Positions 1 to 13,000 of a DNA stretch of 64,000 nt are shown here, one piece after another (position 1 is the stretch's first letter; every line of letters starts with the position of its first letter). The notes below the pieces were generated by a model. That model was not told the DNA's origin, searched no databases, and was given only the letters and a program-made list of their open reading frames with translations. Source of the stretch: Auanema rhodensis (taxonomy: Eukaryota > Nematoda > Chromadorea > Rhabditida > Rhabditidae); NCBI GenBank assembly GCA_964057225.1, contig OZ059895.1:9114001-9178000 (forward strand). Reading direction: 5' to 3'. The position numbers and the translations under genes are program-made.

Positions 1-3000
1 TAATATACTTACATACAACACATTTACCATTAGAACATAATGAATTTTTTGAATATGAACTTGATAAACATGCAGTTGAAACACTACATGTTTGCCCAAT
101 AAAACCTTCAAGAAACTTAACAACTTAAAAGCAAAATGTTTAGAAACTTACCTAAATCGCAATCACATTGTGGATCATTGCTAAAGTCTTGTGAACAAAC
201 ACCTAAGTTACTACAAGGACAAGGTGTTGGAGTTTCACTACTTTCTGAACAAAGGCGTAGCACATTTCCATCTTCTACTACACATGTTGATATAACAGTA
301 TCTATAATTATATAAATAATATTATATAGTTTAAATATATAAATATAATTATATAATTAAGATATATAGGTATATTACCAGTATGATGTCTTATCATATA
401 AACACATATCTGGTTAAGTTCGGATTTAGCATTACATTCTTGATCAATATTCATAAAAGAACATGTACTTCCTTCAAATCCTAAAAATAAATAGAAGTTA
501 TATGAAATTATTTGAAATTATACCATTTGAACATTCACATGTTCCATTTAATGTTTTAGTTTTTGTTCCAATTGATGAACAATATGAATATTGTTTATCA
601 TTTGAAACACATTCACCATGTCTTGAATCAAATACAAATCCTTTGAAATATTTTTTTATTTTTTTGTTTGGAAATTTGAAATTACCTTCATAACAATCAC
701 ATTCGTAATTATTCTCATCAATTGGTATACAACTTCCCCATGGACAACGATTTATATTACAAACATTCGTTGGAGTTACTACTGTTGAACCAATCAACGG
801 AGTTTGAGATGAGGAGAAACCTCCAAATGACGGAGTTTGAGATGAAATTTGTGATAATGTTGTTGTTTCAAAATTTGAATTCATTGGACCTAAAAAATAA
901 AAAAAATTAAAATATAAAAATTAAAAAAATACATGTATTTGATATATTCCATCCATTAATATCACATATAGCTGTTATATTATATTGATCAATATTGAAT
1001 AAATTTGGACATTTTATAACTTTTGATTGTTTCCTTGATGTAACATATGTTTTTTCTATAACTATGTTACCATAACGAATCTAAAATATATTTTAATTTA
1101 TAAAAAAAAATAATTTTATAAATTACTTGTGGACATATATTATAAATTATATCAAATGATCTTATTTGAGCTGTATCAGATGAATATATTTTAATTGAAA
1201 TATATCGATATTCAATATCTGTTATATTTATAAATAATAATCCAGCATGAGTTGTTGTTGCTATTAAATCTTTATCACCAAATATAGGATTACCAATATT
1301 ATCTATATTTGCATGCATATCTAAATTAAAAATATATAGTATATATAGTATATATAATACTTACAAATATTGAGACTTCCAACAATAACTGAAACATCTA
1401 ATACTAATTGTATTGTATCACTGTATAATTCTACTAACATTGCAGTTAAATAACTAAAAATATATTATTATTATTATTATTTAATTAATTATTATATATG
1501 TTTACTATATATTATATAATTTAGATATATTAAAGTTTTTAAAGTTTAAAAATAGCAAACAGGAAAGGAAAGTTTATAAATTCAGGTATAACCCTTAAAA
1601 GATGTTTTATAAAGCTTAGAATTTCAAATTTAACAGACATATAATTTATATTTAATTATATAATTATATAAATTTATATTACTTACTTGTCTGGTGCTGC
1701 TTTAGATATTGAATATATTTTATTTTTAGAATTATATGACCACTAGAACAGAAGAAGAATTAGTACAAAATACAATTAAAAAGAAAAAAAAACAACATAC
1801 ATCTATTGACATTGTCCAAATATATGTTAAAAATAAATTTAAATCTAAAAATTATATTTAAATTAATTATATTAATTATAATAAATAAATATTTTACCTT
1901 CATGCATCAATGATTTACTATTACAATCAGTACTACCATACCAACTAGCATAATCTCCACCTGAATTATAATTTATTTAAAAAATAAAATATAATTAAAG
2001 TTAGAAAATAGTTAATTTCTAAGTTTACAACTTAGATTATACGAATAAGTTGCATTTCTGATATATGCCATGTACATATAGATATATATTAGATGGTACA
2101 AATGAAATGTAGCCAGCTAAAACTTAAAAAAAAAATAAAAATAGAAAAAAATGTATTTTTTAAAGTTTTCGCCCTCGTTCTTTATCACTCTCTGCTACCT
2201 TTCTTTCAAAATTCCGACAGCTCTTCCGCAGAGAATCTTAGCCTTCGGCTATATTTCATAAGTACCATCTAACACATAGATACTATATGTATTATATTTT
2301 GAATAAAAAATTTATAATTAAACATATATTTACCCAATTCACATATAATCACAGCTGGAGCACAAAGACAATTCTCAAATTGAATAGTAATTTGAGAATT
2401 AAGTGAAAAAGGATCATTTTCATTACTAAAAGTCATTTTCCAATTATTAGTAATAGCTAATCTTGTAATATTTGGACAACGATAATCTAAAATAATAAAA
2501 TATTATATATAGTATATAGTATATATAACTAACCAACACATAATGGTGTTTCATTCATTATATTATCATAACCACATATAACATTACCAGATCCAATTTG
2601 TTTTTTAGATGAAATACATTGTACTACTTCAGTTTGTAAAAATGGAAGATAAACATTAGAAAATGGAATCTCATAATTGTTGTTATCTATCTTACATGTT
2701 TCTATAATTTATATATTATATATTAATTTATATAATTATAAAAACTAGAACTTACTATTACATGGAAAAGCTGAATAATCCCATATTCCTGATGTACATG
2801 TAACTACTGCTTGAGCAAATACAGGTGGATAGTTTTTTTCATTTGTAATAGTTTGACAATAAGCCATAGTACTTTCTCTATCTCTATAATATAATTAGTT
2901 AGATATATGCATATAGTTAATAAGATAGTTAATAACCTAAAATATTTTTTATGATGTCCAATAAAATCAAATCCGGAATATAATATATCAGATGAATCAC

Positions 3001-6000
3001 ATAATTCATCTAAAAAATATAAATTATAATAATTATAATTATATATCTTACATATACAACTATATCCTGCAATTCCACGAAGTGTATATGGTAAAAATTC
3101 ACCCATCCATAGCCTTTTACCCTGAGGGCATATACACTTATAACTTCCAATTAAGTTCACACATAAAGCATCATCATCACAAACATTCAAAAATGAAGAT
3201 TCACATTCATCAATATCTATATTGAATATAAAGTTTTAAAGTTTTAAGATAAAAACCTTCACAAATTTGAGTTGTGCCATTATCTTTCAATTCAAAACCA
3301 TCATTGCATTTACATGTATATCCACCTTCTAAGTCAATAAGTGAACCATTAACACATAGATCTTGTGAAAATATAATAGCTATAATTATAAATATTATAG
3401 TTAATATAGTTAAAAAAATAATTTACTTGAACATTCAGCATCTAATGAATCTAAAGTCCCATTATAACATCTTATTTCATCAGAACTTTCAAAACCTTCT
3501 AAACATTTTGGTTTTGTTAATTCACCAGAACGTAACAAAGTTTTTGAAAAGTATCCATAGTCAAAAGAATAAATTTGACAAACATTTTCTTAAAATCAAA
3601 AATTAAAATTTTCTTTTTAAATATAAAAACCTTTAAAGTTAAATCCTATATCTTTCCAATCATATTTACCATTTGATGATTCTAAACAATATCTAAAATA
3701 TAATTAAAATTTTAAAAAAATATATATTATATGTTAAACCTTTGAGCTAATGTTGGAAAATATGTTAAATCTGTTTTATAATATGCTATACTTCCATAAT
3801 TTGTTCCCATAGTAGTATTTAATAAGAAAGAATTCTTATAATCATTTGGTAAATCAGAACATTTTGATACTGTAATATAGATTATATAGATTATATAGAT
3901 TATATAGATTATATATAACTCACTTCTACACTCAGGTAATGGATCAAATACACCTTTATCAGTACAATTAATTAAATTATCACTAATTAGTTTATGATAT
4001 CCACTTATACATCCATATTCCAAACTATGTTCAGAGACAGATATCAAATAACCATTTTCAATAATTGGAATTAAACATTTCAATTTATTTTCTAAAAATA
4101 AAATAATCTTATAACGAAATTAAGAATAAGATGAAATACCTTCACAAGTAGCTAAGCCATGTGACCAATGTCCAGCCATTAGACAATATGTTTCTGATGG
4201 TCCATTAATGCTTAGATGATTTGGACAAGAAAATTGAATACAAGATCCAAAAGATGTTGATTGTTTGGAAACAAGAGCATTTGATTTGATTTCAGGACAA
4301 TCTTTAAGATAATTATAATAATTTTTAATTAATATATGTATATAGATACCTATAGAATATTTAATACTTAAAGAAAACATTGAAGATGATTGATTAATTT
4401 GAAGATTTGTATGACCCGAACCATAATATTTAGAATTTGTTGAAGAAGATACTAATTCATATGATTTTGTATTAATAGTTAACTATAAATTAAATAATTA
4501 AAAAATTAAAATTAAAATTATAATAAACCTTAACACTATCAGTAGGATGAGCTTGAATTCTATCTATAATCCATGTATAGTTATTAGTTGTATTCATAAT
4601 CAAATATAATGAATGATTTTCAATATTTGATTCATCGGATGAAGGCCAATGTAATGTTAAACCATTTCCAGAAATATATATTGGATTATAATCTTAAATA
4701 TAATAAAAATATAAATAATTAATTCATATAAATAACCTTTTTTTATAAAAAAATAATTAAGATTAAATACTGTGTTGATTAATTGTCCTGATTTCCATGA
4801 ATCTCGAATAGAAATTGTTGCTTGAGATGAAGGTAATATAACAGATTGTGAATGATTTGAAGAAGAAAATAGAAAAGTATCTTTTGTTGATGATGAAACA
4901 GAAATTATAGTTTTTTCTCCAATTATTATCATATCAGCCTATATATATAAATAATATAATTAATATATAAATTATAAATAAAACCATAAGATAAATGAAA
5001 TCATAATCCATAGGTGATTGAATTCTATATTCACAATCATATGGCATTATTTGAGAATCATAATTTATTATATTATTTGATATAGAACATGGAATTTGTT
5101 CTAAAAAAATAAAATATATAATATATAATTAATATATTTAACTAACCTTTAGCATTATATCGTAATATAAATGATTTCAATAATAGTTTTTTTGAAATTA
5201 TTTGAATAAATAAAGATTTACTATGTGTTCGAAATGAAAATGATTCTCTTTCTTCTATTATATCAAATAATATTTCCTTTGTATCATCATCTTGTATTAT
5301 GATATGATCTCCTGGATTTAATACAATATTTTCTGTCTAAATAACTTTTTTTTTAATATAAGGAATAATTCTAATGATTTCTTACTATTATAACTATATT
5401 GTTACCAGATTTTGGTTGAATTTGCCAAGTACAATTCACATTAGATGAATATACTATTTCACCAATATTAGAAGTAAATATAGATTGACCACATTCTTTT
5501 ATTTCATGATAAATCTATAAAATAAAATTATTTTTTAGATTATTCTTAAAAACTATTCATACCTCATTAGCTCTTGGAGATAATGGAGTTTCATCTGAGT
5601 TATCAACACAATCAGAAACTCCATCAAATAAGGCATTTCTTGGAATACAACGTGAATTATCAAGACATCGAAATTCATCTAATAAATATTAATTAATTAT
5701 AATATTAATTATATTAACTATATACCATTTCTACAAGCAAATGTTTGACATATTACAGATAGTTGTTCAGTACAATTAACTAAATTCCATCCAAATGTAT
5801 CATGATTTCCAACATTCATTGAAACGCATAGTGAACGATAACTATATTATTATATATTATTATCTATATTAATATAAAATATTATACATTAACGATGGTT
5901 GTCCTGTTGCCCATAATGGATTAAATATAGTTTTATTTTCATATGAAGAACGAACAGATAATGTATTATCATCAATAACAATAAAACCTAAATATATTTT

Positions 6001-6700
6001 TAAATTAATTAACTATATATATATATATATATGAAAAACCTGTCCAATAAGAAGTTGCTTTAACTATATTACGCAATTTTCGAGCTAATAACCAATTATC
6101 TATTGTTAATGCATCTGAATAATGTCTTCTAAAATAAAATAAAATTTATAAATTATTTGAATTTTTTATTAAATAAACCCGGAATCTAAACAATATGTTT
6201 GTGATGAATTCCATGATGATTTGAAATTATAATTAGCATAAATACAATAAGAACCAATAACATGCCAGCCTGGAAAAAAAAATATTTGTTTTAAAGTTTT
6301 TTTTCATTTAAACTTCACATATGTCTATTATAATGAATTCGCTTATGTAAGAGGAAAAGCAAACAATTTCAAAACAGCCGAAAGCTACATTGAATGAACA
6401 TATACATATACGAATTATTCAAAAAAACTTTTAAATTTGAAAAGATTATTTTGAGAAATACTGTATTCTATTTTACAACATTGTTATAAATGATAATCAT
6501 ATATGTAGTTTTATATTTATTTAGTTTTAAAACATCACACACACATATAAATTTTTAAAAGAAATTCATTGATTCTTACCTGAACCTAAATTTTCACAAT
6601 TATATTTAATAGTATTTCCAATAGACCATGGGAATGAATATGTAGGATTAGCTATTATAACGCGGAAGAGAAAACATATAAGAAGGAAATCCACCTTCAT
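1..6700 (-). CDS. Giant secreted C-type lectin / LDLa / CUB / sushi / EGF protein (3' end beyond window)
   Basis: The start at 6700 begins a clear signal peptide (MKVDFLLICFLFRVIIA), so this is a secreted or surface protein. Reading down the minus strand: a C-type lectin domain at about 6640-5740 (ends with WATGQPS, then a Cys, NC and IC pattern); an LDL-receptor class A repeat at about 5735-5570 with the DCVDNSDE calcium motif; one clear and probably a second CUB domain at about 5565-4740, followed by a less clear beta-rich segment to 4390; sushi (CCP) modules at about 4310-4130 and 4090-3930, with further CCP-like segments to 3430; an EGF domain at 3370-3260 and a calcium-binding EGF (DIDEC) at 3215-3060; more CCP-like modules at 3010-2525; a poorly recognised beta-rich stretch at 2490-950; a Ser/Thr-rich linker near 890-770; and EGF-like repeats to the window edge. 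Introns are mostly 40-70 bases. The mix resembles extracellular scaffold or adhesion proteins. The exact role is unknown and no orthologue is assigned. The 3' end and any membrane anchor are outside the window. Confidence 0.85.
2089..2272. mobile_element. MITE-like element with 26-bp terminal inverted repeats, inside an intron
   Basis: Bases 2089-2114 and the reverse complement of 2247-2272 agree at 23 of 26 positions, with the outer 11 (TTAGATGGTAC) identical. They enclose 184 bases that are richer in G+C than the flanks. The element sits in an intron of the large lectin/sushi gene. That intron spans 2333 to 1961 and joins CEL|GGDYASW in frame, and at 373 bases it is several times the usual length. 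No coding capacity is seen. The target-site duplication is unclear (AT-rich flanks). This is consistent with a non-autonomous DNA transposon. Confidence 0.65.
3875..3911. repeat. Intronic 9-bp tandem repeat (ATATAGATT, about 4 copies)
   Basis: Four head-to-tail copies of ATATAGATT followed by a degenerate copy, located in an intron of the large lectin/sushi gene between two sushi-like exons. It is a simple minisatellite and probably length-variable. No function is indicated. Confidence 0.8.
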
Positions 6701-7279
6701 AGGTGGCAATAACTAAAGCCCAAGGCGCCTTAATCTTTCTTCTAAAACTAGTATACAAATCAATTAAAACAAGTATTATTATATAAAATAATATTAAAGA
6801 ATACGAATAGAAATATACCTATATTAACCTATAGATACAAGTTATATGTTTGTTGAAACAAGCAAATGATAATTTCTTATCTCCGGAATCTAATCAATAA
6901 AAGCACATTGCTACATATGTATGTTCAAAATTGAAATAGTTTTAATACGAGAATAATGATGTATCTTAATTTTAAATATATATATTGCTTGTTAGGAGTA
7001 TATGTTAAACTGTGGATACGAAAAATAAAATATGAATGTTTGTAAGAGCCACCTATCTTACAAGAGCTACACAAACAATGTATTGACCATCGTCATTCAA
7101 CTCTATCCTCACTCATTTCTCCTTTTGCTCTTTTATCAATTAAGTATATATTCATTAAGTTTCATAAAATTTATTAGATATGAAGCGATAGCCAAAAACA
7201 GGGAATCATAAAAAGAAACAATGAAAATTAGAAACCCCAAGTATTAAACGTGCTGTAACAATATATTAAATCAACAAGT
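6701..7279. other. Intergenic: promoter side of lectin/sushi gene, 3' side of NARS1
   Basis: No credible coding exon is seen. The stretch lies upstream of the lectin/sushi gene start (6700) and downstream of the asparaginyl-tRNA synthetase stop (7280-7282), both on the minus strand. A perfect 7-bp hairpin stem (TGTAAGA/TCTTACA, 8-base loop) sits at 7041-7062. Confidence 0.6.
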
Positions 7280-9464
7280 TTAAGGTGCACATCTTCCAAT
7301 AAATCTTGGGTACAGACAGACATCTCTGATATGGGAGGTGTCAGTAAGCCAGCAGATGAATCGCTCAAGACCTAATCCATAACCACCGTGTGGAACGGAG
7401 CCATATTTACGTTGATCCATGTACCTAAATATGGATATATAGTATTTGAAAAATATTTGAAACAACGTACCAATAATAGTTCTTAGAATCGATACCAGCC
7501 TTTGTGAAAGCTGCTTCTAATTCATCCAGCTTCCAAATACGCATGGAACCACCAACAATTTCTCCAACACCTAAATAAACGGTTAAATATATTATTACGC
7601 TAGAACACTAAAACCTGGCATCAACAGATCAACAGATTCTGTTAAATCCCCTGGTTCACCAGTTCTAGACATGTAGAAAGCCTTAATACCACCTGGGAAT
7701 TTGTTCAGAAGAATTGGCTATAACCACTCTTGTTTTGAATAAATTTAATAACTTTGAATTTACCACTCCAATAGTATCCGTCATTTTACGTTCAGCAGCC
7801 TCAGCAATATCTTCTCCAAATACAAACTTTTCTCCATGTTCGTTTCTAATATCGTTAGCTTGAAGCCATTCAATAGCTTCCTTGTACTCCATGCGACGGA
7901 ATGGTCGTTGAGGTGGAACAAAGTTCTATTATCAAATTTAATGAATTATATGAATAGAGCAAAACTTACGGGGTTAACAGCATATAAAAGTTCCTTACTA
8001 ACTGGATCAGCAAGCAGGCGATCTACAGTACCACAGACCAAATCCTCAATTCTGTCTAACAAATCAGAAAATGAGATGAATGGGCATTCTGCTTCAACAT
8101 GAGCATATTCAGATAAGTGACGACGAGTGCGAGATTTCTCGGCTCTAAACATATGCATGTTGAAAACTTTACTATGAGCTATATGAGGCACCTGTACGAT
8201 TGAGCTACGCAGTACACATCACCTAAAGCAGCGGTACATGTCTCCAAGTAAAGCTGAGAAGATTGAGTCAAATAAGATGGCTCTCCGAAATAATCTAAAC
8301 CGAAAAGAGTAGATCCTCCTTCGACCTAAAACATGATGGTATTGAAGAATTTGATTGAAATAAACCTGAGTTTGCACCAAAGTTGGAGGACAAACTTCAG
8401 TATATCCAGCATAATAAAAGTGATCACGCATAGCACGAGTAACAGCAGCTCGAATACGGAGAGTACGAGAAGCATTTTCTCCACGAATAACCAAGTGTCT
8501 TCAATTTCATTTATTAAAAATTATTTAAACTAATTTAAAAATTATCACCTGTTATCAAGCTTGATATCAACACCTGCATCCTCGTTCAAAACATTGTCGA
8601 TTCCACCGGGTGGAGCTCCACCGATAAGCTAATAATAAACCTTGTTGCAATATACAAATAATCATCACACCTCCCAATAATCAACAATGAGTTCATGTCC
8701 TCCAGGTGCTTGCTTTCCCTCGGGAACAGCCTTCAAAGTACCGTATACTGTCACGGAACTCTCAGTGTTGATAGTAACAGCATCGTAAGTCATACACTAA
8801 ACGTAAAAATATGAGATAATAGCGTAAAAAACTGTTACGCAACCAAGTTATCGTTCAAGACGCATTGCAAGAAACCAGTTCCATCTCGCAAAACCCAGAA
8901 CATAAGTGACTTTCCTATAACATCTCTGGTGAAATTTTTGGCTTGATATTACTGATCACCTTGTCTTCTCAAACGATGGATCCAAGCTTTTACTTCAACT
9001 CTTTGATCTCTATATTGGCTAGCATTGCCAATTGTTGTGCGAGCAGCCTTTGGCAGAGAAGCATCCATGGAGATATGAATCTAAATTTGAAAGTTTAACG
9101 AAAATAGAACTAAAGAGTTATTACCTTCTTAGCCTGTTCTAGGACAGCGCTGAGAGCATTGGCTTGTTCAATTTCACGAGAAGCAGCTTTCTCGGCTTTC
9201 TTGGCTTCAGCCTCGTACCTGGAATGAGCAACATCACAGAATTTCTTGAGAAAAGGTGCAATACTTCTTTAAATTCTTCTTAATTGCTGCTTTCGAGGCA
9301 ACTTCCCAATCCACGGTGCCATCTTCTTTCTTAGTTTTGATTAAATACTCTCCCTTGTTACCACAGATCAGCATAGCTTTAAAAAGTGAAGCCAATGGCT
9401 TTTCCATAGTTCCATCGTTATCATCAGAGCCACTTTCTGTACACACGTAGTACTTAGTAGCCAT
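7280..9464 (-). CDS. NARS1: Asparaginyl-tRNA synthetase, cytoplasmic
   Basis: This class IIb synthetase charges tRNA-Asn with asparagine in the cytosol. The N-terminus ([12 protein letters not shown], then a Lys/Glu-rich helical segment) matches the animal-specific extension of cytosolic NARS1. Next come the OB-fold anticodon-binding region (about 9050-8550, with [12 protein letters not shown]) and the class II catalytic core. The core includes the motif 2 region [16 protein letters not shown] (about 8140-8085) and the motif 3 signature [10 protein letters not shown] (about 7410-7370). The protein ends RFIGRCAP, typical of AsnRS/AspRS. There are at least nine introns, all short. ATG 9464 was chosen because it starts the conserved N-terminus. 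A further in-frame upstream ATG at 9587 could be joined by splicing (see findings). The assignment is firm. Confidence 0.95.
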
Positions 9465-10038
9465 CTTGGCCGAAAGTAACTGTAGATATAAATATAAAAA
9501 ACTATACATGTATGTACAAAAGCAAAGTGAAAGTAAAATGAAAAAATACAATAAGTAGAAATGAGATACTCTCTTTGGAAGAGGCATCTATATATAGGAA
9601 CTTCTTACATAATTCCCATCATAGTATAGGCCCACAGCCATCAGATTGTGCAATTGGAAGAAGTACGCAATTTCGCACGCGAAAATGCACACAAAACACT
9701 TTAAATTTAATATTTTAACTTTATTTTACCGTGTTTTTCACATCAATGACTGAGAAAACTTCATATTTCGATCCAAGGTTAAACCTTTATCGGTACACCA
9801 TTCTATAAACTATATTATCGGTATATTTTATAACATGTACCACATATTATGTTTAATAAAAGAGACGAGTACCACGTAAAATATTCATTAAAATTCATTC
9901 TTTTATGTATACATCGCTGAGAAAAATAAAACCTGACAAACAAGAAAGTTAATATTCATGCATTCACGCATGTCAGGATAAAATATTTGAGTCATTATGG
10001 ATAAGTAAAACGGTTAATAAAATACATTAAACATTTAC
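9465..10038. other. Intergenic between NARS1 and MSH6, with a possible NARS1 5' exon
   Basis: This lies between the NARS1 ATG and the MSH6 stop, both on the minus strand. It includes a possible alternative first exon at 9587-9570, followed by a GTATCT donor and a CTACAG acceptor at 9485-9480. The rest is AT-rich and shows no coding signal. Confidence 0.5.
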
Positions 10039-13000
10039 TCATAGACATGCAACCATGCGTTCTAATTCTTCAATACTTGTATTTGCAGCTTGGGCTAATT
10101 TTTCCTTCATAGCAGAATTGATAGATTGATTGATCATCATACGATTACTAGCCTCAAAAGCATCACGCACAACCTAAAATAAAAATGTGAGTTAGATATG
10201 CAAAATGCAACCGAGCCTGATCAGAAACGCCAGCCAGCTTCGCAGCATAGAATCCATAAGATTTTGGACAAACTCCAGTAGTTAATTGATATAAGAAGGT
10301 AACACATTCCTCAGTAGGGTCAGTCTCGTTCTCGTTTTCTACCATGCACGCCTTCAATTCAATATCTCACATACAACAAATGTAATTAGAACTGCTTACC
10401 ATGTGAGCCAACAGAACTGATTTATCGGTGGCAAATGTACGACAAATAGAGTGATAATGAGTTGAGAAAAAGGTTCTGCATTTGATTCTCTCGGTAATAT
10501 CGCTCAAAACTGCAGAAGCAATTGCAGTTCCATCGTAAGTGCTGAAAATACCAATTTAAATCATTTTATACTTAAAATTAACAACCTAGTGCCTCGACCT
10601 AATTCATCCATAAGCACCAGTGAATACTTAGAAGCATCTCTCAAAATAATTTGAGTCTCATTCAATTCAACAAAGAACGTGGATTGTCCTATAATTATAC
10701 TGTACTTTTTGAAACAATTAGCATGACTGACCACAAACAGTTCTATCGTTTGCTCCGATACGAGTGAAAATGCGATCTACAGGACTTAGACGCATAGATT
10801 TAGCAGGAACCATGGATCCCTAGACAACACTAGTAAAGATTTTAACAAAAAAAACAAACGATATGAGCCATAACGGACAGAACTGCAACTTGACGCATCA
10901 AAGTAGATTTACCACCCATATTTGGACCTGTCAGTAGAAGAGCAGGAGGATGTTCCCCTCCCATAAAAGTATCATTAGCTAAAAATATAATAATGCTTAC
11001 TACTAATCAACTAAAAAAATACCAATGAATGATGAAGCAGTAGTCGCATCGTTTTTGACAAGAGAAGTCGCTAAACAAGGATGACTACCAGAAACAATGG
11101 ACAACAAAGGCTATAATTAAGGCCCTATGTAATATATAATGATCTTCATATACCTCAGAAGCTTCGAAGTCAAATTCGGGCATACACATCTCCATTCCAC
11201 TGTTTTGAGAATAACGTGCAAGGCAGAATAAAACATCAAAAACAGCTACTCCTTGAATAATCCATAACCAAATCTCAGATCTATTAATTTCCATATTTTA
11301 AAATATGCTAACAATTTCAAACCGGCTGTCAAATTCAGCGAAAACCTTTCGAGTAGCATCAGCAGCTTGTCTATCCTGTTCTGACTCTGCTTCGGCAAGA
11401 GCTTCAATCAGATCAGTGAGCTGAGGAGTATGATATCTTCCAACACCCTAAGAAAATACTATAGATAAGAAAAAAAACAAAAAAAACCTTCTTCTTGGAT
11501 TTCATTTCATATTTTTGAGACAAACGAATACTATCTGGAATTTCCATTTGATATCTATTCTTTCCAGTACCATAATAAGTAATCTGAAAAAAAGCACTAA
11601 ACTATTTTATAATATATATATATCACATACCTTGCACTTTAAAGAACGTTCTTCTTCTTTACGATACCGTTCTAACTCTTTCTTAGCTTCTTCTACACAA
11701 GCAACAGATTTATCAAAATCAGCATCACGACCAGGTTGTGGTTCAATTGAACCACATTCTTGAGCAATTTTATGATTAAAAAGAGTCTGTAATATACAAT
11801 TTAAATGAGATGAAAAAAATGTTAGACTTACATCGAAATACTCCAGATTTTCGCGTAAGCGACAATTTTTTTCCTCATCTCCAAAAATATTAGCAAGAAT
11901 GGTTTCACTTCAAAATAGATATGCAATTCAAACATCATATTGCTGATAAACTAACGTGTTAGCGTCAGCAGCCTTAAACATATTCAAAATTTTACTACAA
12001 GATTTGAATCCCTCCAAGGTAGCAAGAAGATCTCTAATTTTTCTTTTATTGTACCGATGAAGATCAAACATAACTGCGCGACTGTCAGGGTGTTCCTGAG
12101 CGCGATATTTCAATCCAAGAGTATGAATCCTAAATTAAAATACCGTCCTATCAATCAAATTAATTATTCAAACTTTTGAGCCAAACGCTCTAAATCGGGC
12201 ATTCCTTTAAGTGTTTCCATCGCTGAACGACAGAAGTGCTGAGCATCATTTGAGCTAAGCCAAGAGATAGTGTTCTGTCTCATCTTTAAAATTTCAGGAT
12301 CACAAGAGGGAGAACAAATCCATTGTCGCAATAATCGTTTACCTAAATTATGATGAAAAATCCAAATTTTTAACATTTTACAAACCGAATGGTGTGCAAC
12401 ATTTGTTCAAAACTGTATACAAGGACATGCTATCAGCCTGTGTATCACCGCAGGGAATTAGATTCAAATTTTCCAAAGTGATTCCATCCAAAACCATGAC
12501 TTTTCCTTTCCAGTTTGTTTCTTTTTCAACTACCTTGAATTTCATAGTTTAAAAATTGAATAACTTTCGAAATGAAAACCTTTTTAATATTGGGATGATA
12601 AAAATGGAATTGTCTCATTGTAACCACATCTACATCAATTAGACACCGTTTCAAATACCTAAATTATTATAGCTAATAGGTTATGGGGAAATATTAAAGA
12701 ATACCCTAAAACGGCTCCCAGAGATGATAAAGCCAAAGAAAAATCACAATGCGGCTTAGGGAAAGCAGACTCCTGGTCAAGCATGTGCCTGAGAGCCTCA
12801 GGCCAATCAGTGGAGGAAGGTCCAAGATAAATATCATTACAAAGCTGCAACAAAGCTGCCGTCATAATTAATAACATGCTAAACTAACCATTTTGATAGT
12901 TTCCTCTGCAGTATAAAATTGCTTCTTGGCATTTAGTGTCTCTTTGGGTACGGAAGAAAGCATGTTATTCAAAATGGCATTAGTCTGACTGGAAGGATTG

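Noticed and set aside
7836-8533. Plus-strand frames over the asparaginyl-tRNA synthetase exons
   Set aside because: Shadows; the minus strand encodes the conserved motif 2 region.
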